From Medicago truncatula (taxonomy: Eukaryota > Streptophyta > Magnoliopsida > Fabales > Fabaceae), in the NCBI RefSeq assembly GCF_003473485.1, contig NC_053044.1:23805591-23869590 (forward strand): a stretch of DNA of 64,000 nucleotides, read 5' to 3'. The notes beneath the pieces are model-generated. The model searched no databases, was not told where the DNA came from, and worked only from the letters and a program-made list of their open reading frames with translations. The stretch's first letter is position 1. Each line of letters begins with the position of its first letter. The translations under genes were made by a program, and so were the position numbers. Below are positions 33,740-46,352 of this stretch, in pieces.

Positions 33740-34566
33740 TTCATATTTAATAAAAGAGAAATGCTACTAAAATGTCTACAGAGAATTTGCGTCAATCCAA
33801 CAATGATGACGCTGAAAGAAGTTTTTCTAAACTCAAATTGTTCTACTGCATCCTTCGATAATTATTATAAACAAAAATTTACATTTTGCATTCATTCAAT
33901 TAATGATATATATGGTCTTTATTTATTTATGAAGCTCGAATACTTCAAAACGGAGACGTGCCTATACCGGATACATATCATATTGATACTCCACGGATAC
34001 GCACCCGCGAAGTAATGAAGTTAATTGTTTTAATTTTAAAAAAAAAATAGCTTATCGAATATGTATAGGATACTCCATAGATACACAAGGATATTTATAA
34101 GATACTTCAAATATATGTATTCTAGAAAATATATAGGGTAAAAAAGTCAAACAATGTTGTGAAAATTCAGTGGAAATGTATATGATTCAATTTTAGATAT
34201 GCATAAGTATAATTATTTTTCGATCAACCACTTAAAATTATATTTCTTGTGGATGAAGAGAGAGAGAGAGAGAGAGATTCAATTAACCACTAATAGACAA
34301 AATTTGTATTGAGATATTTTTTTTAGTGATATTGAGTTCTTTTAATGATAATTATGTTGATATCTCAACATATGAGTGAAATATAATAGGATTTATGAAG
34401 AAAACTTTACATTTTTATTTTATTTTGATCACATGCATTATTTTTATAAAATTATTACTTTTGTAATGAAGAGTAATCAACGCTGCTTTTCTTCAAGTAT
34501 TTTATTTGCACATAAGTTTCAGTAAAAAAAAATTGTTAATGTATTTTAGTCGTATCGTATCCTAAA
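33740..34566. other. Upstream of terpene synthase; no first-exon candidate seen
   Basis: Searched on the minus strand for an RRx8W-containing exon or transit peptide; none was recognised. Contains an (ag)n run (34256-34276) and AT-rich DNA. Confidence 0.5.
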
Positions 34567-35660
34567 TGATAGAATGTTTGACTTTATGTAATTATGTTAG
34601 TATTTACGTTGGTTATTATTTTTTAATTACTCTCCATTATTGTGTAATTACTCACCTAGGTTTGACTCAACATATTGTAACTATTAATCATTACCAATGA
34701 AATGCACGAAATTGATTTCCTTTATGGTATCAGAGCTCGTCAAATTCAAGGACCGCCTAAACCTATTCACGCATCAAGCTCAAAAAGTGTTGGGCGTGAG
34801 GGAGGTGTATTGAGAAGAGTTTATAAAGAGGAGTCAATCCCTCACAAATCGATTTTATGGCCTCGTGTGAACCTTTTGCTACTACAGTTGACACCAAACA
34901 GAAGCTCAGTACCACCGTCAACACTTCATATAACGATCCCACTTTATATCGAAGTCTTGCAGGATCCTTGAAGTATCTTACTTTCACCCGACCTGACATC
35001 TCTTATGTTGGCCAACAGATGTGTCTTCACATGCATGCCCCTTGCACCGACCACATGCTTGCCCTCAAACGCATCATGTGTTATGTTCTGGGCACCCTAC
35101 ACTATGGTTTGCATCTCTATCCATCCCCTATTGAGAAACTTATCTCCTACACTGATGCTGATTGGGGTGGATGTCCTGACACTCGTTGTTCGACCTCTGG
35201 CTATTGTGTGTTTCTTGGTGACAACCTCATTTCATGATCTTTCAAACGACAACCCACGCTTTCTTGCTCCAATGCAGAAGCTAAATACAATGTGGTTTCT
35301 GAGTCGTGTTGGCTTCGCAATCTTCTCTTAGAGTTTCACTACCCACTTTCCCAGGCTCCTTTGGAGTACTGCGATAATGTTACTTCCATCTAGCTTTCTG
35401 CTAATCCAATGAAACATCAACGTACTAAACATATTGAGATGGACATTCTATTTGTTTGAGAAAAGGCCGTGGGTGACAAGGCACGCGTCCTTCATGTTCC
35501 TTCTCGTCATCAGATTGCTGACATCTTCACCAAAGGCCAACCTCGAGTTCTTTTTGATAATTTTCGAACCAGTTTAAGCGTTCGTGAACCTCCCGCTTCG
35601 ACTTCGGAGGTATGATAGAATGTTTGACTTTATGTAATTATGTTAGTAATTATGTTGGTT
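34567..35660 (+). mobile_element. Internally deleted Ty1-copia remnant
   Basis: A 5' LTR starting tgatagaatgtttgac (34567 to about 34721) is followed by a primer site tggtatcagagc (34725-34736), then a short leader. It continues directly with the last part of reverse transcriptase (SLAGSLKYLTFTRPDISY, 34935 onward) and RNase H (YTDADWGGCPDTRCSTSGY, ~35149; ANPMKHQRTKH; ADIFTKG). Stops occur at 35237 and later. The 3' LTR begins at 35613 with the same sequence as the 5' LTR and then diverges. Gag, protease, integrase and most of reverse transcriptase are gone. Confidence 0.85.
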
Positions 35661-36287
35661 CTTTTTGTAATCATCTTCACATTTGATTCTGACCTTTTTT
35701 CATATTTTTTTTACACAAATACGATTCAGATTTGGAAGAAAAGAAAGCATCTTTTTAGTGAAAATCGATTCAAAATGAAGTAACCGGTTTTGAACTGGGT
35801 TGTACCAGTTTTATAGATTAAAAATAGTTTTTTATGAAAGCAGTTCTCTGAACCGAACCGAACCATAAGATCTGATTCGATTCGATTTGGTTAAGGGACT
35901 TGAACACCCCTATCGGAGAGTGTATGTCACAAAATATATCAAATAGTATCGTTTTGATTGCTATAGAAAATGATTTTTTAAAGAACATTGATTGAAGTAG
36001 AACATACATTTGAGTATTACAAGGACACTATTTTATTAGTTCATTTAGGGTACTAAAAATTTTAGAACCGACGACTACAACTTCGAGGATAGATAATAAG
36101 ATAATTAGATATACTAATATTTAAAAAGAGATTATTTAGACTTTCATAATTAAAATAGGACAATTAGATAATGTTGTAAGAATCAATTTGTCTCTTTTTA
36201 ATTATTGTCAATGACTCAATTGTCAATGTTTAATTACGTTTAGAGATCTATTAGTCTCTTTTAAAATAATATAAATCATAAAAAATA
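35661..36287. other. Intergenic, no gene seen
   Basis: Possibly the remainder of the copia 3' LTR followed by AT-rich DNA; no protein similarity was recognised. Confidence 0.5.
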
Positions 36288-36580
36288 CTACCTCCGTCCC
36301 TAATTATAGGACCCTTTTGAAAAAATAACGGGAATTAAGATAGTGGATATTTGTATTAAATATGTTTGTAATTACTATTGTTTTTACAATTTTATCCTTT
36401 AAGAGAGAGTTGGTTTATGTTTTCAACATGTTATTTATTGTTGATTGAAGAAAAAGATGTATAATAAATAGGGGCATGTATGTAAAGAAATAATTAATGT
36501 AGTTGGAAATAGCAAAGGGGTCTTATAAAAAGGGACAATTTTTTTTTTCAAAAGAGTCTTATAATTAGGGACGGAGGTAG
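36288..36580. mobile_element. Stowaway-type MITE
   Basis: The termini ctacctccgtccctaattat and its inverse (ataattagggacggaggtag) are flanked by TA on both sides (36286-36287, 36581-36582). This is the Tc1/mariner-derived Stowaway arrangement. It is 293 bp and non-coding. Confidence 0.9.
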
Positions 36581-36582
36581 TA

Positions 36583-37593
36583 AGTTTTTTAATAGTGTTT
36601 CAAATAGAGATTGATTTGTCATGAATTATTTTTTCTCAACAACCAATTTCTTAACTTTTCCTGTAGTGTCTATTTTTATCAACTACCTAGTTGGGTTCAT
36701 AGCATTCCTTTTGTGTGTATAACGTTTTTTTCATTCTCTCGTCTTGGTAGTCACACAGACAAAAGAAAATTTTGCTAAAAACAAATGACCCACAATCGAG
36801 TAGATTAAATTCTTGTACCAAAAAAAATTAGATTAAACTCATCACTGTCTATAAAAAACTAAGAATAAACTCTATCAAGAAAATACGAATTTAATTACTT
36901 CAAAAGTTCTAAATCTATAAGACTATACATTCTAACAATGTATAAAGGGAATATCTTGGCTGAATTTTTCTTTCACTTTTATCTTTATTTAAACTATTTA
37001 GCATCAGTCTCGTAAAAAACAAATTGCCACGAATGTGACCTATTATCGAGTTCAATAAATATAAGCAGATGACATATTGACCCAAGTCTAGCTTGGTGAA
37101 GAAGATAGTGCTTGTGCACTAAGGTTTAAAATTAATTATTATTATATATAAGTGATGTGTCAAGTGGGAACGGATGAGTGACAACGGTGGTAGATAATGT
37201 TTCGGTGTGACGGCAACGATTTCCGGTACGGCCGCGTTGAGTCTTCGCAGTGAAACGAAAGGTTCCTGCAGGCATGTTAACACTTTGACGCTCAAGTCAG
37301 TAATGAGATAGAGAAATAGTGTGTAGATAAAGTGGTGTGAAAAGTGAATCATACCTTGAGGGTGAAGCAAGTTCACCCTTATATATGCATGTGTTGGGCA
37401 TAACCGTCTTTGGGTTATGTGACGTGTGATTAGAAGCGATAAAGGACACGTGTAGGGTGATCCTCACGCAGGGGCGCACTTATGCGTAGCAGGATGCACT
37501 TGAGTTGGCGTGCTACCTCAGGCGCGGAGCCTTAAAGCGGTGTAAGTTATGCCACATGTTAACGTGTGATTAGTCTTCTAACAGTTTAAAACA
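36583..37593. other. Intergenic; possible LTR fragment at 37095-37560
   Basis: 37140-37540 is GC-richer, with short promoter-like leader features on the minus strand (tatataag, then a 'gtgaacttgcttcaccctc' stretch), resembling a fragment of a retrotransposon LTR. No matching second end was found and there is no gene. Confidence 0.35.
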
Positions 37594-37603
37594 ATAAGTA
37601 TTT

Positions 37604-37741
37604 TTTTTTAAAAAAAAGCTTAGCGGTTGGAGCTCACACATTTTACATGGGAGAAATGGGATGTCCGGGGTTCGAACCTCGAATTCTACATATAATATAT
37701 ATTGTACTTACCAACTGAGTTAAACTCATGGAGATTTATAT
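37604..37741 (-). mobile_element. tRNA-derived SINE, minus strand
   Basis: Flanked by ataagtattt (37594-37603, 37742-37751). On the minus strand it has an A-box-like taactcagttggt, a B-box ggttcgaacccc and an A tail. It is the same family as 38606-38738. Confidence 0.85.
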
Positions 37742-37751
37742 ATAAGTATTT

Positions 37752-38605
37752 AATCATGAGGCGAATGACTATGAATTGAAGGTGAAAAATTACACCCTTG
37801 TCTAATAAGAACTTATCATCTTTTCATACATATAAGTCTATTTTGTAATTTTCTTTAAGAAATAACTACCAAATATTCCATTCTTGTTGAGTGTCAATGA
37901 AAAACTAATTTACACTCTGTTTACCATTGTTTTTGGTAAACAAACATTAGTTTTAAATTAATTGTTTGTAGGATCAAACTAAAAATCTTATCACATGATA
38001 TGCTTTCAGATTTCTTGATAAACTTCTCACGTGTCTTTGACCTTTTGATCTTGCCTCTTCAAAAGAAATGTCACCAAGTGAAAAACTCATCTTCGACATA
38101 AGTCTTTTCTGTCGAAATAAACATATAAAAAAAACTGGCTAACACACTCACAATGTATATCCTCTCCTTAATCATAGATAAATTCTTCTTGTACTCATTC
38201 TTAAAAATGTGAGTATACGTAAAAAATTCGCCACTCTTATCTATTTTTTCTAATTTTTTGTCCGTGCTTCTTCTTATTGTAGGTTGAAACAAAGAAACTT
38301 TAGACAAAGACACATGAGATGCATATAAAAATTACACTATCATGAAAAATTGAAAGATCAATATGAAGGTCAATAATGACCAATAAATCAATGGCTGAGC
38401 CCCTTTAATATTTCGGGGTGGGTCATGGCGTACCCCACCAAAAAAATTATAGGAAATATTATGAAAATATCCTTAACTTTTAAATAAAATTATTTGCGGC
38501 CATTCTTTTCTCAATCTCAATACGCTTTATTATCACAATTTCAAGTCACTCAAAATGTGAAAATAAATATTTTGAATTTTTAAAAAGTCTAATTTATTTT
38601 GACAT
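37752..38605. other. Intergenic, no gene seen
   Basis: AT-rich, with a short MITE-like segment near 38393-38450 (gctgagcccc / ggggtgggtcat). Minus-strand ORF 38071-38313 has no recognisable domain. Confidence 0.45.
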
Positions 38606-38738
38606 GTTTTTTTTTATCAGGCAGCTTAGTGGCTAGAATTCACCTTATAAGGTGAATAAGTGGGGTGTCCTGAGTTCGAACCCTGATCCCTACATATAAT
38701 AATGCATTGTCCTACAAACTGAGTTATGCTCACGGGAC
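38606..38738 (-). mobile_element. tRNA-derived SINE, minus strand
   Basis: A T run at the left is followed by 'ggcagcttagtggctagaa', 'aaggtgaataagtggggtgt', a B-box (gttcgaaccc) and 'actgagttatgctcacggg'. Flanks ttttgacat and ttttggcat are a probable target duplication with one mismatch. Confidence 0.8.
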
Positions 38739-39096
38739 TTTTGGCATTTTTTTTACTCCACCACTATGACTCATCAACGGTATCACTATCATGTGGGAGA
38801 TGTAGGTTGTTAGTATAACAACTCCAAAAATATAAAGTCGCTGCCACTATGAGCATGTTGGCTTTGATGGGGTAACGAAACAGTTGGATGAAGTCATGAA
38901 TACCTTAGTATTTGTTGAAGGACCTTTGGCACTTTCGACTCTTATGCTCCGATGCTTGTAGTCATCTTTAACGGTATAACGAGGCATTCTCACTACACTC
39001 AACTTTGAAGTGAAAAAAGGAACTATGATAGAACACATAAATAAGGATTTCCTCACCAACAAGGCGAGGAAAATAAAATGTGTAGTTAAAGGAACT

Positions 39097-39190
39097 ATCA
39101 TCGTGAATTTATCTCAGTTGGTAGGAACAATGCATATAATATATGTAAGGTCCGAAGTTCAAATCCTGACCACCACAAAAAAAAAAAAAA
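39097..39190 (+). mobile_element. tRNA-derived SINE, plus strand
   Basis: Contains A-box-like 'ttatctcagttggtagg', then 'gcatataatatatgtaaggt', B-box 'gttcaaatcc', 'tgaccaccac' and an A run (39177-39195). It is the same subfamily as 27119-27209 but in the opposite orientation. No clear target duplication. Confidence 0.75.
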
Positions 39191-39199
39191 AAAATCTCT

Positions 39200-41740
39200 C
39201 AGAACAAAATTAGGACCAAGGAAAGTAAGAGTAAATAATTATGATCAAAAGGGATGAGAGTAAGTACATGTTTCCAAAAGCCAATGTCGATCGGCATCTC
39301 GTTGTTGTAGGAAATCATTGTTGAGGAAGAAGTTGAAGCTTTGTGTGAAGACATTGGTGAAGATTACAAAGAAAAACTCAAGAATTTTGTATGGATAATG
39401 CAAAGAGTTTGACATGCAGTGAAACTGTAAATAAAATTAGGGTTAAAGAAAAGTCTTTTATAAAGTTGCATTTGAAAAGGCACTAATGATGATTGGGTAG
39501 TCCTAAAATTTTGAATGTGTAGGTATTCATCACCCTATTCCGACGCATATTTCAAAACATGCGACCTTTGATCAAACTTGTGGCATGTGAGATACGTAGT
39601 AAGAGACACATCATTCTAAGACATGGCACTTTAGATGTGTCAAGTCCACAATCCATACAAATTTTGGTCATTATTTAAATGAACAAAACTTAGTGGTATT
39701 TGTTATGGTAAATTTGAAAATATGTTTAATGCAGATTTAGGTCAATGATGACAAATAGTTGAATTAATGCATATTTGTCGATGATCACATATTCTATCAT
39801 AATATCGTCATTATGATAGAATGTATGATCATCGCCAACAATGAAATTATCAAAAAGTAGGAAGATTCAACATATAATAGAAGTTGAATGTGCGTCTGCT
39901 AACAACACACTATTTGTTCATATTAATCTGGTAAAAATAATTGTCATTAATATGGACCATTATCTTTTTTGTAAAATTATAATCCAGTGAAACTAAAAGT
40001 TGAAGTGTATGTCGTTTTTAAACGTATTTTTGTTGAAAATAGTTCAACAAAGGTAATTTTCATGATCGAGGTTTGTCAATGTAGTAATTGTTACTTACAT
40101 CTTCGGTCACTATTATAAACAAAAATCAACATTTTAAATTCATTTATTAAATGATGTATGTGGTTTATAATTGAATGAACCTAAAACATATTTTTTTGTT
40201 TATTACAGTGATCAGAAGGTTTAGTCATTTTATCTATAAATAAATTTCTTACCGGAGGTGCCCATTTAAACCATTTTTTAGAAGTTCATTTACAACGTGA
40301 AAAATGAATGTGTGAATTTATTTTCAAGTGGTATTATTAGAGTATACATTATCAAAGCAAAACTATTATTGTCCTTCAAAGGAACATAGTACTATTATGG
40401 ATTATACCATGGCCGGATGGTCCACACGAGAGGGCCAGTGAGTGGTACAATGCATGCATAACGACCCCACAACTGCGGAAGTGTTTGATATCCATTCAAT
40501 TTTTAAAAAAAATTAGATAGACGAAATGACAAAGTCATTGTAAACTCACACATATAGAGGTACCGAGATTCGAACCCTGATCATGGCATCCGACCTAACA
40601 ATTTCGACAGTTAAGCTAGAACTTCTAGATCAATTTCTTAAAATTAATGAACATTTTTTTACAGAATAAATGAACATTTTTTATTATATTTTTAGTCTAT
40701 AAATGTTTAATTAATGTTTTTTTAACAAATGTTTAATTAAGGTTATCAATTATAAATTATTATATTTTTAGTTTATAGATGTTTAATTAATGTTATCAAT
40801 TCTGAAAATGCGAATGTTTATATATATTTTTTATTTCGATCCTAAGAAGAAACTTATTTAAAAAAACGTGCTAAATGAGCAGTATGGTAGTAGTTTGAAT
40901 CCTCTGAGATGATGCTCTTATGCATTTCGGGTCCATTTCATGATTTCTATAGGAAAAATAAAATGATAATAAATCATGGTTGATTTTTCCCTAAATTCAG
41001 ATAGTTTCTATTTACGTAAATTATCCTTAATTATTTTTTTCAACTAGATTTATATAGATATATTAAATTGTGTTCTAACTATTTTGTTTCCATTTAAATT
41101 TAAGATAAACACTTTGTATTTCTAAATAATATTTTTTTGAGAAGAAAAAATATTAACCTATTTTAATTAAAAAATTCTCATACACCTAAAATTAATCCAA
41201 TCTTTACTTTACTAAAAAAAGTAGTACAAACTAATCATATGAATATTCAACAAAAAAAAAAAGTAAAATCTAAGCACCTGAACCTCGCTCATTCAATTTG
41301 GCTTATACCCCATTGTGACAATTACGTATGAATGGATTCAATGATCCAAAATCAATTTGTGGACAGAAACTCAAATGGAACACAGCATCTTTTTAACATA
41401 TTTTTTTAATGGAAATTTTAATGAGTACATGCGGAGTAGTCTTTAAGACCTTTAAATAGTATTATTTTTATGAAAATTTGTATAATTAATACATGAAAAT
41501 TGATATATTTGACATTTTTTATAGATACTCCCTCCATCCCAATTTATAAGAAAATAAATAAATTCACACTTCTTAAGAAAACTGAAATATAGTAATTTGA
41601 GATATAAGTTTGGCTAAACTGTACTTTTCGTCCCCTAAGTTTCAAAATGTTACGATTTTGGCCCCTTTCGCTCCAAAATTGTTAAGAAGACGCCACATGT
41701 CCCAAAAAAGGAGTCATAATCGTAACTTTTTGTAAAGATA
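39200..41740. other. Intergenic repeat debris, no gene seen
   Basis: A degenerate SINE-like body with B-box (gattcgaaccctgatcatgg) lies at 40500-40625. 41523-41600 is one end of a Stowaway-type MITE (actccctccatcccaattta). 41626-41700 resembles one end of a Mutator-type MITE (ggctaaactgtacttttcgt). No coding region was found. Confidence 0.55.
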
Positions 41741-41744
41741 ATGG

Positions 41745-42002
41745 ATCAAAAATGTTGGGTATTTGTATTGGATGTGTTATTGCTAAAACAAATATCCTTG
41801 TATGTGTAAGTTGGAATCAATGTTCCAACATGTGTTTAGGCATCTCTGTAAGATATTGGATACAATGTTCCAACATCCTGGCACGGTTTAGTGTGTCTGG
41901 GTTCATGCCTACTTGTATGTACGCCCTTTATTGTTTAAGGAAACAATATTTCCTTATCTTATTTTAAATACTAATGTTTGTCATCATCAAAAAGGGGGAG
42001 AT
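41745..42002 (+). mobile_element. 3' internal end of a SIRE-like copia element
   Basis: A short stretch with repeated 'caatgttccaacat' motifs leads to the polypurine tract aaaaagggggagattg (41989-42004) immediately before an LTR. All coding parts are absent. Confidence 0.7.
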
Positions 42003-43096
42003 TGTAGGAACAAAATGTGTTTTACCCTTTGAGAGTTTTGATGATAACAAGGTATTAAAAATTGTCAATTGAATATGCCAATATTTGTTCAAGTGTACCG
42101 GACCATATACAAAATTTAACATCTTAAAAAGGTCTTGGAAGAACAATAGAGAGCAAAGGAATCAACAAAAAGGAAGCTTAAAGCGTCTGAACAAAACTGC
42201 TTCTGAAGTAGTGACGTCATCAGAAGCTGAAAATCACCAGAAGTTGCAGTTCATCAGGAGATGCAACTTAAAGCTTCAAAAGATGTTTAATGGATTCAAA
42301 CTCGTCTAATGATTGCAGAAGACTGGAAAAGTGAAGCAACAACTATTTTGAATGGATTTGAAGGCATTGGATGCTTGTTTATCAAAGAGCGTTGACAAAG
42401 TACGTTTGTACGAAGTGTACAACCACTACCTCCACTACTTTGTTTTTATCTCTGCTACAAGATAAGAAAAACAACTCTGCCTGCAACGATGTTCCTTCAC
42501 AATGGGAATGCATTTGAAATTGATCCTTCATAGGACAATAACCATATCAGGCAAAAGATCATTGGTGATTGATCAAATCTTCAAACGACTCTGTTTTGAA
42601 TGTGCTGGCAATTCACAACGTCTCTTTTACACCTCTATATAAAGGAGTGAAGACTTAGAGTTTTGTACAGAACAATACCAAGAATTACAAGTGCCAAAAA
42701 TCTACTGAAATTGTTCTGCATTCAAAAGTTCACTTAGAATTTCTTATCAACTTTCACATCTTAGAAATTCTAGAGTCTTAAGAGTCTGTATCTGATTTGT
42801 ATTGTGAACACCACTAATTGTATATCAAGTGTTCAACCTCAAACATTTTTCTTGTAATTCTGTTTGAATTAAGAAGTCTCTTGCAGTTGTGCTTGAGCAT
42901 TAGAATTCTCTTGATTGTATTCAGGAGCATAGGAAGTCTCTTGCAGTTGTGCTTGAGCAATTTGAAGTCTCTTGCTAGTTTTAGCAATGAGCAATTGTAA
43001 TCAGATATTACAAAGTGAACTCTCCTTGGAAGTGCAAGGGGGACAGGGCTGACTTCCGGTTTGTGGAAGGAACCTGTATAAATTGTTTTTTGTCTT

Positions 43097-43144
<48 letters not shown>

Positions 43145-43290
43145 TTTATCCGTTGCATCTAGTTCTGAACATCACTTCAGAAGTAGAACTCTATCTGCTT
43201 CTGATCACTGTTTTCAGCTTAGGAGAAAAAGAAGAAAAAGCTAACACAATTCAACCCCCGCCCCCCCTTCTTGTGTTTTTCTCACATTCA
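42003..43290 (+). repeat. SIRE-like copia LTR (3' LTR), ~1.29 kb
   Basis: Starts tgtaggaacaaaatgtg directly after the polypurine tract and ends ctcacattca. It is an inverted-orientation relative of the solo LTR at 60210-61517 along its whole length. It contains a TATA-like tatataaagg (about 42638) and a repeated 'agaagtctcttgcagttgtg' block (42870-42980). ORFs inside it are not genes. Confidence 0.85.
43092..43142. repeat. (CT)n microsatellite
   Basis: About 50 bp of CT dinucleotides inside the LTR; the related LTR at 60210-61517 has only a short (ga)n at the matching place. Confidence 0.9.
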
Positions 43291-43429
43291 AGGTTATGTT
43301 TGACGCTTAACCAAGAAACTCTAATTCCAACGTTTTTACGCCTCATTACTCTCTGTTTTTATCTTCGCAATTTAGTTTCCATTGTTTTAAAAAAACAACC
43401 ATCCAAACTATAGCTTAGAACGATATCGA

Positions 43430-44125
43430 TTGTTGAATGGCTTAGAATACCGCATCAGTACCTGTGGAGACGATAACAAAAATACTTACTTTTGATACTA
43501 CATCACTACCATGTCTCAAGGGATGATCAGCAAGGCTATGAGTGTCATTATCTTGTGCCTCAATTATCAAGTGTTGAGAGAAGTCGTGAAAGACATAACC
43601 TTAATGACGATGTATGTGGGAAAGGTTGGATTATTTGTATATGACCAAGTCATTGGCTCATAGACAATTACTAACACAAAAACTCTATTAATTCAGGGTG
43701 GTAAAATCTAAATCAATCATAGAGCAATTGACGGAGTTCAACAAAATCATTGATGATTTGTTGAACATTGAAGTGAATTGAGCATGAAGACAAATATCTA
43801 TTCTTGTTGTATGATTTACCTAGACCTGATGAGTACTTCAACGATACAATGCTCTATGGTAAAGAATGCATTGTTGTAACGCCCTCTTTGAATTATTTGT
43901 TTTATTTGATTATTTTATTGAGTTTAGAGTCTTTTTGAATAATTTATTTGATTTATGATGATGTGTTTTATTTTTGTGTTATATGTTGGTGTTTTAGTAG
44001 CATATTATATTATAATATATATTATTTGGTGTAGAGATATTATGTTATTTGTTAGTATAATATATATGTTATTTGGTGTAGAAATATATTTGTTATAGAA
44101 ATATATTTGTTATTTGGTGTAGAAG

Positions 44126-44161
<36 letters not shown>

Positions 44162-46140
44162 TAATAGAATATTGAGATTTTGGGGGCTGATTTGGGAATT
44201 TAGAAGAGTTTAAGAGAATAAGTGGAGTTAAGAGAAAATAGGTAGGTTAAGGTTATAAAAAGATAAAAGTGAGAAGTCGGAATAGTTTTTCACGTACAAC
44301 CAGTTTTTGAAGAAAAAGAGAGAAAACCTAGAAAAGAGGAGGAACGAGAAGAGAACCTTGCAATCGATTTCTTAAGGTAAGGGTGGGACTAACATTCAAT
44401 AATCTTGAGTCTATGATTCTGAAAATTGTATTTAACATATTGTAGGTTTAGTTTTTGAGAATTTGAGAATTAGGGTTATGAGTGATGATTGTGATGATTT
44501 TGAATGAAAGTGAAGTTGAATAATATAGGTTGCTTTTTCTGATTTTTCTTTTCATCTCTGCCCCGAATTTGAAATGAAATCTGGTATTGATAGGTCCAGA
44601 ATTGGTCTTAGGTGTAAACACAAAAGTTATAGGTATGGATGTTAGCTTTCTAATGTCGTTGGTCTGACATTAAAGCGATTTATAGAACTTGAGTTATGGT
44701 CAAATTACTGCACGTAGGTCATAGTGAATTTTTATGAATTTCAGCACAACTTTGTCCGAATTTGAAATGAAAACTTGTATTGATTGGTACAGAATTGGTC
44801 TTAGGTGTAAACACAAAAGTTGTAGGTATGGATGTTAGCTTTCTAATGCCGTTGGTTTGACTTCAAAAGGATTTATAGAACTTGAGTTATGGTCAAATTA
44901 CTGCACGTAGGTCACAGTGAATAATTGAATATGATTGATTGATGAAGTGTTATCTGAATGTATATGTTTATGAGTATGATGTTGTTTATGATTGATGAAT
45001 TAGTATATGTTGTATATGTTTAAATGATGTTGTCTTGCTGTTGTAATGAATATGATTTACTTTGACGATTAATGTGAGAATATTTATATATTGTGAAAGA
45101 TGTTGATATGAAGTTGTAATGGTTGTATTAGATGATTATTGTTGATGTTGACTTGCTGTAAATTATTTGATGTTGTTGCCTTGCTGATGTGATGTATTAA
45201 TATCATTAAGATGCTAATGTTTGTTTAAGTTGTTTAAGTTGTAAGATGTTGATCCAAATTATTGGAGTCATAAGAGATGTCTAAGTTGGTAAGATGTTGA
45301 GTCCATTGCATACTCATTTACATTAGGTGAGGGCTTGATGCTCTGTAATGTATATTTATACATAATATGTGAAGGGAGAGGGCTTGATGCTCTGTGAGCC
45401 TATTTACGCTCAATATGTTGGGGGCTTGATGCCCTGGTTGGTAACTCGCAGGTGATCGAGTTTAAGTTGCTGTTAGATTGCTGTCGTGAGTGGATTATCT
45501 CTCATGTGTGTCTTTAGGTGCTCTGATACGTAACGGGATGGGAACTTTGTTGCATGCATTTCTATTCCTTACATATTGCTCATGAATTTACATGATTAAG
45601 TTGTTAATTGGATTTTTATAAGATACTTTGATGAGGCCTTCGTGCCAAAATTATTTTAGATGTTCGAATAAATTCTGCTGCGAAGTATTAAATATTATGT
45701 TATTGAATTTTGAAGGATAATTAGTTAATTATTCCGTTTATGATTTTAAGAAAAGAAGTGTGACATTCCGTTTATGTGAATTACTTTGATTAATGAAATG
45801 AAATTTTTACGTTGGGAAAACGGGGTGTTACAATTGTCACCTTAGAGGAATTCCATGCAGCATTGAGAACTAAAGAGTTAATCGAGTTGAGAGACTTGAA
45901 GGTTGATGATAGTGGTGAAGGCTTGAGTGTCTCAAGAGGGAGATGTGGGAGTAGAGGAAATCATGGAAACTCAAAGGGTTGTAACAAGTCTAAGTATAAG
46001 TGTTTTAAGTTTCACAAGACCAATCTTTTCAAGAAGGATCGTATCGGGTATAGAGCAATGAGGATACTGTGCAATTTTCCACTGCCTAGAGAACTATGAG
46101 GATGTGGATCCTCTGGTGATCTCACAATTACCACCGACCT
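43430..46140 (+). pseudogene. Copia gag remnant split by a solo LTR
   Basis: 43490-43870 and 45838-46100 together read as a Ty1-copia gag. The left part has a 'FNKIIDDLLNIEV' stretch typical of copia UBN2 gag domains. The right part has 'VTLEEFHAALRTKEL', 'LKVDDSGEGLSVSRGR' and a decayed zinc knuckle (CFKFHKT...). It then approaches the start of protease (YEDVDP) and is lost in the inverted-repeat region. Stops and frameshifts are frequent in the left part. Confidence 0.82.
43875..45832. mobile_element. Solo LTR, ~1.96 kb, gypsy-like ends
   Basis: Begins tgtaacgccctc and ends acggggtgttaca, with the exact 5-bp duplication attgt (43870-43874, 45833-45837) interrupting a copia gag frame. No internal region remains. 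It contains an internal ~193-bp direct duplication (units near 44564 and 44757, 'ccgaatttgaaatgaaa') and an (AT)n run at about 44130-44154. Ends of tgtaac...gttaca type are common in legume Ty3-gypsy LTRs; family not proven. Confidence 0.9.
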
Positions 46141-46352
46141 TTTAAGGTAATATCACAAGTTAAGCCATCTTTTAAGGTCATCGTAAGATTGCACATTGAT
46201 TTTCCAATTACCTTAAAAGGTCGGTGGTAATTTGATATCACATGTACCCAACTATACTAGGTTTATAGGGTTCCACAATTCTCTATGGTAATTGAAGATT
46301 TTATGGCATAACTTGTGATATTACCTATAAACCTAGTATAGTTGGGTACATG
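46126..46352. repeat. Three interleaved inverted repeats
   Basis: Arm pairs read directly: A 46126-46151 with 46207-46232 (26 bp, perfect), B 46146-46167 with 46304-46325 (22 bp, one mismatch) and C 46241-46269 with 46324-46352 (29 bp, perfect). B starts inside A and ends inside the A loop; B' lies in the C loop and overlaps C'. The three stems cannot all form at once as simple hairpins. Lies where a copia protease region would be expected. Confidence 0.93.

Noticed and set aside
38640..38700. tRNA gene suggested by a B-box (gttcgaaccc)
   Set aside because: It lacks a full cloverleaf and is part of a SINE with A tail and flanking duplication; the same applies to 27150, 37670, 39165 and 40570.
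42085..43413. ORFs of 60-132 residues
   Set aside because: They lie in the SIRE-like LTR and its microsatellite; the related LTR at 60210-61517 does not keep the same frames.
45812..46099. 95-residue ORF as a host gene
   Set aside because: From residue 8 on it is a copia gag fragment; its first residues come from the end of the solo LTR.
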